DNA of 8,060 bases from an uncultured Rickettsiales bacterium (GTDB lineage: Bacteria > Pseudomonadota > Alphaproteobacteria > Rickettsiales > UBA998): contig CALJMC010000138.1 of NCBI GenBank assembly GCA_937982385.1, positions 1 to 8,060 on the forward strand, given 5' to 3'. The notes below the pieces were generated by a model that made no database searches, had not been told where the DNA came from, and worked only from the letters and a program-made list of their open reading frames with translations. Position 1 is the stretch's first letter. Every line of letters starts with the position of its first letter. A program made the translations under genes and the position numbers. Shown here piece after piece: positions 1-6,073 of the stretch.

Positions 1-1
1 T

Positions 2-115
2 ATTAACTATTTAAAGTGCAACTATTGAGGCAGCTTAGCCCATAGTCACTCTAATTTGCATCACTGTTTGGTAAAAAACATATCAGGAAAGATAAAGCGG
101 AAAAATTAACTATTT
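2..115. repeat. 11-base direct repeat ATTAACTATTT upstream of the first flagellin gene
   Basis: ATTAACTATTT occurs at 2-12 and again at 105-115. The second copy is the start of the block conserved before both flagellin genes. The first copy could be a second binding site for the same factor, or chance in AT-rich DNA. The rest of positions 1-104 shows no gene or other structure that I can support. Confidence 0.3.
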
Positions 116-188
116 GGCAACGTTTCTATGTTATTGTGTAATATGCGAACGTATCGCTTAAAATAGGTAACGTTAACAGGTAGTTGAC
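105..188 (+). promoter_or_regulatory. Upstream control region and leader of the first flagellin gene
   Basis: The segment holds four blocks that recur in the same order before the second flagellin gene. They are ATTAACTATTTGGCA (105-119), TGTTATT (129-135), a GCGA-N5-TCGC dyad (145-157) and TAACAGGTAGTTGAC (174-188). The first block lies 73 bases from the ATG here and 74 bases at the second gene. A TTGGCA/TAATAT pair (114-119, 139-144) could be read as sigma70, but its 19-base spacer is not kept at the second gene. I see no clear sigma28 (TAAA-N15-GCCGATAA) or sigma54 (GG-N10-GC) match. The sigma factor is therefore unassigned. Conservation between the two copies is the evidence for function. 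Confidence 0.5.
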
Positions 189-192
189 AAGA

Positions 193-2616
193 ATGAGTTT
201 AATATCGCTAGCATCTGTGCAAGCGTCTGGGCCATCTGGTGTACATTTAAACACCGCTCAGAGTGAGGCATCTTCATCGATTGCCCGACTTTCGTCGGGC
301 AACGCGATTGTGCGTGCCGGGGATGATGTTGCGGGCATGTCTGTCTCTACTGGGATGCAAACGCGTATCACTTCCCTTCGCAGCTCTTTGATTAATACCT
401 TGCAGGCATCGAGCATGCTGCAAGTTGCAGATGGTGGCTTAAGTCAAATTCAAGATATTTTAGAGCGAATGAATGCGCTGTCTACTCAGGCGAATGGTGG
501 ATCCTTGGCCGAAACAGAGCGAAGTTTCTTGAACCTAGAGTTTCAGGAGTTGAAAGAAGAAATTACACGCATTAGTGACGCGACCAACTTTAATGGTGTG
601 AGCGTGCTGAAGGCTGGAGAGGTCGATGCCTCGCAATCACTTAAAATTAATGATAGCATTGCTGAAAAGGCAAGTGCGTATGTTGACTTTAATAATGGGC
701 TTGGGAATGTGGCTTCGGCTGGTGAAACATTCATAATTCAGGGCCTTACATTTACTTTCCAAGCGGGGGTTCCTACAACCCCGCTCGGTGTTCAGGTGGG
801 AGCTGATGCGAAAGAGACCGTCACTAATTTATTGCAGGCATTTAACGATTTTATTGTTTCTGAGCCTACGGACGGTTTGTTGTTAAGCCAAGTTGTGTTT
901 GAAAATAATAATGATGGCGCTTTCTCTATTACGTCCCGGACAGGGGGTGAGTTGTCGCAGAATTTTACAATCAATCTCGCTCAGTCTACGTCTCGCACGA
1001 GTTTTGACGTTAGTAATGCGGTTGATGTTGGGGCTGCTGGAGGAAACGGCAGTTTCCTTTTAAATCTTGCTGATAGTAATGCTTTGGGTGCTAATAGTAC
1101 GCAGGTAAGTGGTGTTACGTCTGCTGGCGGTCTTGTGAGCGATCAAAGTCAGACTTCTGGAGAAGTTAGATTTGTTTTTAATGCTAATCCAACGGGAGGT
1201 GCGATAGGGGTTGATAGTGGCTTTGGTACGATCTCTCCGTTAACGACGTTGTTGGCTTTTGGCACTGATATTCCAATCGGTGCAACGATTGAAGAAACCA
1301 TTGATAATGCTGTGCAGGTATTGACGGAATATACCGACTCGACTTCTAATTTGACGCAGTCTATTCGACAACTCGAATATTTTCGTGATGAACAAAATTT
1401 GGTTGTGCGTTATAAAGGGGTGGGGAATCCGGAGAATTTTTTAGGTACTGATGTTCGGGTAGCTAGAACAGGTACGACGGCTATAACGTTGCCATCGGGC
1501 GGCACGTTTGATGCTGTCACGGGTGGAACAAACTCGGGCGTCAATACTGAGGGTGTCATTAATTCAGAGTTTGTTGGTCAGGTGAGTGGGTTTGAAGCGG
1601 AGTATGTTTCTACTAATAGAATGAATCTGTCATTGACGGTGGGTGAGTCAACCTATGAAGCAACCTTTAATACTGACTTTACGAGTCATCAAACGGTTCG
1701 CTTGAACTCTGAGGATGGCGGCTATTTAGATGTCACCTTTAATGCTGATAATAATAGTGTTTTAAGTCAGGATGATGCCGATGTTTTTGCGGGTCGTGTT
1801 GATCAGGCAATGGAGGGGCTGACTTTTTATCAGGAACGTAATGTGTCTAGCTTTGTGGGGAGTGATTTGCTCAGAGGTACAACGTTAGATATACGGCTTG
1901 ATGATTTTTCTGAGAATATTATCTTTGATTCGTTCGAGATTCATGCCTATGACGCGGACGCATCTACTGCCAATCCGTCTGCTCGGATGGAGGTTGTTAT
2001 TGATGGTGAGCGTTTTAGAAGCGTGGAGGATATCGGGGAAACGATAACAGCTTATCAGCATATTGTGATGCAGAGTTTGGATAACCCTGAGCGTCGCATC
2101 ACCTTTACCAATTCTGATACTGAATTAGCGATTAAAACCACTGCTAATGCTGATATGTTAAAAGAAGCATTCTTAAGGCAGCTGCCAATCGGAGAGGCTG
2201 GATCAGGTGTTGAAACTATTAGCTTTCAGGTGGATGAGAGTGCAGATAACCAGTTGGAATATGCCATTACTACTATATCTACTCAGACGTTATTTGTTGA
2301 TAGTGAGGGGTTGAATATTGCGACAAGTGAAGCAGCTAACGAGGCCTTCACCGCAATAAAAGAAGCAATAGATACTGTGACATCACGTCGTGCTTATGTT
2401 GGAGCATTGCAAAGCCAGTCGGATTATATTTATTCAACGCTCGAATCCTCTATTATTTCGCACGAGGCGGCACGAGGCGTGATCGCGGATACCGACATAA
2501 GTGCTGAGGCGACAGCTTTTGCTCAAAGCCAAGTGAGAATTCAAGCTGCAATTGCGGTGGGTGCGCAGGCGAATGTATTGCGTTCAACTGTACTGGATAT
2601 TATCGAAGCGCTTTAG
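193..2616 (+). CDS. Flagellin, large variant (first of two tandem paralogues)
   Basis: Structural subunit of the flagellar filament, exported by the flagellar type III system, so no cleaved signal peptide is expected and none is seen. Residues 1-138 form the conserved N-terminal coiled-coil domain (IARLSSG, DDVAG, NTLQASSMLQVADGGLSQI, ERMNALSTQANGG, TNFNGVSVL). Residues about 718-804 form the C-terminal domain (SRRAYVGALQS, ADTDISAEATAFAQSQV, AVGAQANVLRSTVLDII). The central insert of about 570 residues is far longer than in a typical flagellin of 270-500 residues. It contains a repeated beta-beta-alpha-like module (about 179-262 and 340-416). There is no cysteine. I chose ATG 193, giving 807 residues, over the in-frame TTG at 184. 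The second paralogue starts at the matching MSLI.LAS and has no in-frame start at the TTG position. The ribosome site is weak (AGGT, 12 bases upstream). It could be called fliC or flaA; the family is certain but the symbol is not. Confidence 0.93.
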   Translation: MSLISLASVQASGPSGVHLNTAQSEASSSIARLSSGNAIVRAGDDVAGMSVSTGMQTRITSLRSSLINTLQASSMLQVADGGLSQIQDILERMNALSTQANGGSLAETERSFLNLEFQELKEEITRISDATNFNGVSVLKAGEVDASQSLKINDSIAEKASAYVDFNNGLGNVASAGETFIIQGLTFTFQAGVPTTPLGVQVGADAKETVTNLLQAFNDFIVSEPTDGLLLSQVVFENNNDGAFSITSRTGGELSQNFTINLAQSTSRTSFDVSNAVDVGAAGGNGSFLLNLADSNALGANSTQVSGVTSAGGLVSDQSQTSGEVRFVFNANPTGGAIGVDSGFGTISPLTTLLAFGTDIPIGATIEETIDNAVQVLTEYTDSTSNLTQSIRQLEYFRDEQNLVVRYKGVGNPENFLGTDVRVARTGTTAITLPSGGTFDAVTGGTNSGVNTEGVINSEFVGQVSGFEAEYVSTNRMNLSLTVGESTYEATFNTDFTSHQTVRLNSEDGGYLDVTFNADNNSVLSQDDADVFAGRVDQAMEGLTFYQERNVSSFVGSDLLRGTTLDIRLDDFSENIIFDSFEIHAYDADASTANPSARMEVVIDGERFRSVEDIGETITAYQHIVMQSLDNPERRITFTNSDTELAIKTTANADMLKEAFLRQLPIGEAGSGVETISFQVDESADNQLEYAITTISTQTLFVDSEGLNIATSEAANEAFTAIKEAIDTVTSRRAYVGALQSQSDYIYSTLESSIISHEAARGVIADTDISAEATAFAQSQVRIQAAIAVGAQANVLRSTVLDIIEAL

Positions 2617-2658
2617 GTGTTAAACTTTTAGGTTGTTGAGTTCGTTAAATGTCAACTT

Positions 2659-2690
2659 ATGCGTTTAAGTTTTTGTTAAATATAACGCAT
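2659..2690 (+). terminator. Inverted repeat after the first flagellin gene, possible weak terminator
   Basis: ATGCG (2659-2663) pairs with CGCAT (2686-2690), and TTTAA (2664-2668) can pair with TTAAA (2676-2680) inside it. Together they give an imperfect AT-rich hairpin 42 bases past the stop codon. No T-tract follows directly; the nearest T run is at 2706-2712. It may be an mRNA 3'-end stabiliser or an inefficient terminator. Confidence 0.25.
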
Positions 2691-2732
2691 TATTGTATAT
2701 TCTCTCTTTTTTCTGTTCCAAAATCTAACAAA

Positions 2733-2816
2733 ATTAACCCTTTGGTAGGATTTTTTGTGTTAATATTAATTGTTGCGAAAAGTATTCGCTAATAAAACTG
2801 GTAACAGGTAGTTGAC
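2733..2816 (+). promoter_or_regulatory. Upstream control region and leader of the second flagellin gene
   Basis: This is the counterpart of the region before the first flagellin. It contains ATTAACCCTTTGGTA (2733-2747), TGTTAAT (2758-2764), the dyad GCGAA-AAGTA-TTCGC (2775-2789) and TAACAGGTAGTTGAC (2802-2816). The dyad arms are 5 bases here against 4 in the first copy, with a 5-base centre in both. TGTTAATAT at 2758-2766 also reads as an extended -10, but no -35 sits at a fitting distance. The second gene thus appears to have its own promoter within the 205-base spacer and need not depend on read-through. Confidence 0.5.
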
Positions 2817-2821
2817 CAATA

Positions 2822-5311
2822 ATGAGTTTAATAACGCTAGCATCATTGCAGGCGCCTACGGTGAGTGGAACTAATTTACGTATCGTCCAAGGCCAAGCAA
2901 ATTCATCGATAAGTAGATTGTCGTCGGGCGATGCTATTGTTCGTGTGTCAGATGATGTGGCTAGTCTCTCTATTTCTACTAGTATGCAAACGCGCATCAC
3001 CTCAATTCGAAGTTCATTAGTCAATACATTGCAAGCAACGAGTATGCTGCAAGTCGCTGATGGTGGTTTGAGCCAAATAGGAGAGATACTTAATCGTATG
3101 AACGGATTATCGGTTCAGGCAAATGGTGGGGGGCTTACTGATACTGAGCGTGGATTCCTCAATCTAGAGTTTCAGCAGCTTAAAGAAGAAATAAATCATA
3201 TTAGTGCTTCGACTAATTTTAATGGCGTAAGCGTGCTAGCGACCGATAAAATTGCTGCAACCAATGCACTAAGGACTGATAGTAGTGTCGCGGATAAAGC
3301 CTCTGCAATTATTAATTTTACAACCAACCCAGATAATAATGATTACTTTGAGGTGCAAGGTGTGCGCTTAAGGTTCAGAAATTCACCGGGGACAACAACA
3401 ACCTATGTGCAGCGTGGCGCAACACTTGAAGAGTCGGTGACAAACTTGCTGGCTAAGTTAAATGATTTTCCACTTAATAATAGTAATACTATCACGACTC
3501 GTGAGAGAGCTTTGCGGCTTCAAGAGGCGACATATGAACAGTTGAGCCCTACCAGCTTTAAAATCACCTCCATTTCAGGTGGCGAGCTGGCGCGTAACTT
3601 TATTATAGATGAGATCGGCTCCAATCAGGGGCGCGAAAATTTTGAGGTGTTGAATGCTATTAATATTTTCCCGAGTACCAATGCAATATATCCAGGTAAT
3701 TGGATATTAAATAGTAACGACATCTCTGGCCTTAGCTATAATGATACGCAAGCTGTGGGGCAAACGGATGGAAGCCTCGTGCAGTTTCAAAATCAAGAAG
3801 CAGGAACTTTTCGGTTCAATTTTACAGGGCAGCCAGCACAAAACAACCAGCTTCGTATTGATAATGGTACGGGGGGTGAGCAGGTTTTTCAGTTTAGAAA
3901 TAGTGTAACCCTTACAGAAGTAAATGCTGACATTCGTATTGAAATTGGTGGAACTATTGAAGAAACTATTGATAATGCAGTGATTAAGCTAAATGAATTC
4001 ACTGAAAATCAACGTGTTGGTTCTCGGCGTACAGTTGTGACGCGACAATTGGAATATTTCCGTGAAGGCACAGACTTGGTTACGCGTTACAAGGGAATGG
4101 GTAATGCATCTGATATAAATGAACAAAATCCAGAATTTCGTGAGACAGGTACGGCTATTATTCTCCCTGATGGCACAGCACAAGACTTCATGACTAATGG
4201 TGTTAATGAGGGGGTCGATGCGCAGGGCGTTATTAACCCTGATTTCTATGGTAAAATATCTGGGTTTGAGGCCGAACTGGTGACGTTGAGGAAAATAAAA
4301 TTATCCGTAACGGTGGGCGAATCTACCTACAGCGCACAAATGGAGACTGACTTCCCTTCTAATGGGCGCAAAATTCGTATGGTGTCCGATGAGGGCGGCT
4401 ATTTTGATATCCCATTTAATGAGGGAAGTTATGATGTGAGAACGCAAGAGGAGGCAGATAGCTTTGCTGCGCGTGTGGAAGGTGCACTCTCAGGCTTAAC
4501 CTTCTATCAGACGCGTAATATTGACAGCTTTGGTGCTGGGGGATTGCTGACTGATAGCAAGATGGAGATTCGTTTGGATGATTTTGATTCTCCGCTCGCT
4601 TTTCAGGATGTGAAGATTGTTGGGTTTGAAGAAAATGCACGCAATCAAATTACGGGTGCAAAAATTGAAATAACCATTAATGGTGAGCAATATCGAAGTG
4701 TGACCGATATTGAAGACTATATTTCTCCTTATCAGCAGATTGTGCTTGAGAATGTCGATGACCCTGAGAGTCAGATTATATTCACGAACAACCGCGATAG
4801 AATTGAGATTAATACCGTGGAAGAGGCGGCAGCATTAGAAAAGGCGTTCTTTGAACAGCTTCCACTTGGTGACGTTACATCTGGTACAGAAACAATCAGT
4901 TTTGACATTGATGGAAGTAGTAACTATCAACTGGACTATAGCATTGAAACCATTTCAGTTCAGACGTTGTTTGATAATCCTGATGGTCTGAATGTTAGTT
5001 CGGCGGAAGATGCTGTAGCCGCGGCTATCGCTATTGAAGCTGCGATAGATATCTTGACCTCGCGGCGTGCTTATGTCGGTGCGTTGCAGAGCCGTGCAGA
5101 CTTTACCTATTCTTCGCTCGAATCTTCAGCCACGGTGCATGAAGCTGCTCGCTCTCGTATTGCTGATACTGATATTAGCACAGAGTCTACTTCATTCGCG
5201 AAGTCTCAGGTGCAAATTCAATCTGCTATTGCTGTGGGTGCGCAAGCAAATGTGTTGCGTTCAACCGTGCTTGATATTGTCGATGCTGGGAATTTAAGCG
5301 TTAATTCTTAA
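2822..5311 (+). CDS. Flagellin, large variant (second of two tandem paralogues)
   Basis: Filament subunit of 829 residues, same architecture as its upstream neighbour. By hand count about 100 of the first 138 residues are identical, and 57 of 74 in the C-terminal stretch SRRAYVGALQS to VLDIV (747-820). The centre also aligns over long stretches, for example TIEETIDNAV, SGFEAE, LTVGESTY, LSGLTFYQ and QTLF, with indels mainly around residues 280-350. The repeated module appears at about 175-262 (GATLEESVTNLLAKLNDF) and 355-432 (GGTIEETIDNAVIKLNEF). There is no cysteine. It ends nine residues past the conserved VLDIV with DAGNLSVNS, against three residues (EAL) in the first protein. ATG 2822 follows the conserved leader, with AGGT 13 bases upstream. 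The pair may form a mixed filament or be differentially expressed; the sequence does not say which. Confidence 0.93.
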   Translation: MSLITLASLQAPTVSGTNLRIVQGQANSSISRLSSGDAIVRVSDDVASLSISTSMQTRITSIRSSLVNTLQATSMLQVADGGLSQIGEILNRMNGLSVQANGGGLTDTERGFLNLEFQQLKEEINHISASTNFNGVSVLATDKIAATNALRTDSSVADKASAIINFTTNPDNNDYFEVQGVRLRFRNSPGTTTTYVQRGATLEESVTNLLAKLNDFPLNNSNTITTRERALRLQEATYEQLSPTSFKITSISGGELARNFIIDEIGSNQGRENFEVLNAINIFPSTNAIYPGNWILNSNDISGLSYNDTQAVGQTDGSLVQFQNQEAGTFRFNFTGQPAQNNQLRIDNGTGGEQVFQFRNSVTLTEVNADIRIEIGGTIEETIDNAVIKLNEFTENQRVGSRRTVVTRQLEYFREGTDLVTRYKGMGNASDINEQNPEFRETGTAIILPDGTAQDFMTNGVNEGVDAQGVINPDFYGKISGFEAELVTLRKIKLSVTVGESTYSAQMETDFPSNGRKIRMVSDEGGYFDIPFNEGSYDVRTQEEADSFAARVEGALSGLTFYQTRNIDSFGAGGLLTDSKMEIRLDDFDSPLAFQDVKIVGFEENARNQITGAKIEITINGEQYRSVTDIEDYISPYQQIVLENVDDPESQIIFTNNRDRIEINTVEEAAALEKAFFEQLPLGDVTSGTETISFDIDGSSNYQLDYSIETISVQTLFDNPDGLNVSSAEDAVAAAIAIEAAIDILTSRRAYVGALQSRADFTYSSLESSATVHEAARSRIADTDISTESTSFAKSQVQIQSAIAVGAQANVLRSTVLDIVDAGNLSVNS

Positions 5312-5334
5312 CGAATAATATCCGCTTTTTTTTT
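5296..5334 (+). terminator. Likely intrinsic terminator of the second flagellin gene, overlapping its stop codon
   Basis: AAGCG (5296-5300) can pair with CGCTT (5323-5327), followed by a nine-base T run (5326-5334). Within this, CGTTAA-TTC-TTAACG (5299-5313) is an alternative perfect 6-bp hairpin containing the TAA stop (5309-5311). The two pairings compete for bases 5299-5300. The long T run makes termination plausible, though the stem is weak. Confidence 0.5.
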
Positions 5335-5387
5335 AAGATTAAAATATGACAACTAGATGACATAACAACATTTTTTTTCGATTTTGG

Positions 5388-5436
5388 TTGCTAGGTGGCG
5401 CGCAATGTGTATTATGCATTTCGAGTTTGCTACAAT
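5388..5436 (+). promoter_or_regulatory. Distal promoter candidates for the cold-shock gene
   Basis: Two sigma70-like readings overlap. One is TTGCTA (5388-5393), a 16-base spacer and TATTAT (5410-5415). The other is an extended -10, TG-C-TACAAT (5428-5436), with a poor -35. Transcripts would begin near 5422 or 5443 and give a leader of about 120-145 bases. A long leader is typical of cold-induced cspA genes in E. coli. I see no cold-box match to the E. coli consensus. The rest of 5335-5502 is AT-rich with no supportable gene. Confidence 0.4.
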
Positions 5437-5490
5437 CTATTCTCTATCTCTGACTACTGCATGATGCGTTTTAAGAGTTTCTGAATTTAC

Positions 5491-5532
5491 TACACCAAGC
5501 TCTTGACTAAACGTTTTGTTACATGGTGTAAC
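5491..5532 (+). promoter_or_regulatory. Proximal promoter candidate with a dyad over the -10
   Basis: TTGACT (5503-5508) and TGTAAC (5527-5532) lie 18 bases apart, a fair sigma70 promoter starting about 27 bases before the csp ATG. The -10 is the right arm of a perfect dyad, GTTACA-TGG-TGTAAC (5518-5532), which would suit a repressor site. In addition TACACCA (5491-5497) is the inverse complement of TGGTGTA (5524-5530). If transcription starts at the distal promoters instead, these repeats would be RNA hairpins in the leader. Confidence 0.45.
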
Positions 5533-5564
5533 GGGGCGCAACGCTATCCTCAAGGAGATTTAAG

Positions 5565-5771
5565 ATGGCTCAAGGTACAGTTAAATGGTTTAATCCAACA
5601 AAAGGCTACGGCTTCATTCAACCAGAAGATGGTGGAAAAGACGTATTCGTTCACATTACAGCTCTAGAAGCAGCTGGTCTTCGTTCTTTGGACGACGGAC
5701 AAGCAGTAAATTTTGACCTAGAAGATTCTAAAGGCAAAACTTCTGCTGTGAACATTCAGTTGGCTGCGTAA
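5565..5771 (+). CDS. cspA: CspA-family cold-shock protein
   Basis: A 68-residue single cold-shock domain protein, complete and of normal family length. It binds single-stranded RNA and DNA in the cytoplasm and is expected to act as an RNA chaperone. Residues 5-9 (TVKWF) open the first strand. KGYGFI (13-18) is RNP1 and VFVHI (27-31) is RNP2, and both keep the aromatic binding residues (W8, F9, Y15, F17, F28, H30). The second half, AAGLRSLDDGQAVNF, matches alphaproteobacterial-type CspA proteins as I remember them. The start is well supported: AAGGAG at 5552-5557 lies 7 bases before the ATG, much the best ribosome site on the + strand here. The gene is monocistronic, with its own terminator. 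Whether it is cold-induced or constitutive cannot be told from the protein, since both kinds exist in the family. Confidence 0.95.
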   Translation: MAQGTVKWFNPTKGYGFIQPEDGGKDVFVHITALEAAGLRSLDDGQAVNFDLEDSKGKTSAVNIQLAA

Positions 5772-5796
5772 CTGCAACTCACGGAATTCATAGAAG

Positions 5797-5829
5797 TAGG
5801 CGAGCGGTAATTCTGCTCGCCTATTTTTT
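5797..5829 (+). terminator. Intrinsic terminator of the cold-shock gene
   Basis: TAGGCGAGC (5797-5805) and GCTCGCCTA (5815-5823) form a perfect 9-bp GC-rich stem, extended by a G-T pair, with a short loop. Six T residues follow directly (5824-5829). It starts 25 bases after the stop codon. This is a classical Rho-independent terminator and separates csp from the helicase gene. Confidence 0.92.
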
Positions 5830-5857
5830 ATGCTCTTACTAAAAATAGTCTTTTAAG

Positions 5858-5880
5858 ATTAAAATTATTATAATTTTAAT
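5858..5880 (+). promoter_or_regulatory. Probable helicase promoter inside a perfect AT palindrome
   Basis: ATTAAAATTA-TTA-TAATTTTAAT is a perfect inverted repeat with 10-base arms and a 3-base centre. It contains a consensus TATAAT at 5869-5874. A weak -35 can be drawn at 5846-5851 (TAGTCT, 3 of 6, 17-base spacing). The start site would fall near 5881, just where the first leader hairpin begins. The palindrome may be a regulator site or just a melt-prone sequence; the -10 match is its best evidence. Confidence 0.5.
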
Positions 5881-6073
5881 CCGCTGATTGGTCGGCGCTC
5901 TTGGAATACAAGGGCTAGCGGATTCTAGTGATATTTCATTTTATATGAAATTCACTCTAGTCGTTTATTTTTGTAAAAGAGCATGCTGCGCTGACGAGAC
6001 GTGCGCAGAACAAAAATAAATTAAGCATGCCGAGTCCGATCAGAGTGTGCACATATATAAGAAAGACTATTTA
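5881..6073 (+). promoter_or_regulatory. Long structured 5' leader of the helicase gene (candidate RNA element)
   Basis: Three hairpins follow one another in 193 untranslated bases. Hairpin I: CCGCT (5881-5885) with AGCGG (5917-5921), extendable to 8 bp on DNA as AATCCGCT/AGCGGATT, enclosing GCTCTTG (5897-5903) with CAAGGGC (5909-5915, one G-U pair). Hairpin II: AGTGA (5927-5931) with TCACT (5952-5956), and ATTTCAT (5933-5939) with ATGAAAT (5945-5951), one bulged T between. Hairpin III: GCATG (5981-5985) with CATGC (6026-6030), enclosing CTGCGC (5986-5991) with GCGCAG (6003-6008), topped by ACG/CGT. I recognise no known riboswitch. A cold-responsive or autoregulatory leader is an inference; an independent small RNA is also possible. 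Confidence 0.5.

Noticed and set aside
114..131. Sigma54 promoter at TTGGCAACGTTTCTATG
   Set aside because: GG at 116-117 is not followed by GC ten bases later, so the -12 element is missing; the second copy does not fit either.
184..192. TTG at 184 as start of the first flagellin
   Set aside because: The TTG is part of the 15-base leader shared with the second flagellin, where it is out of frame, and both proteins align from the ATG onwards.
2734..3024. 96-codon - strand ORF over the second flagellin start
   Set aside because: It covers the conserved flagellin promoter region and the N-terminal coding sequence; the product is not recognisable and no ribosome site is seen.
5067..5297. 76-codon + strand ORF inside the second flagellin C-terminus
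   Set aside because: It overlaps the conserved flagellin C-terminal domain in another frame. The leucine-rich product looks membrane-like only because of the shifted frame.
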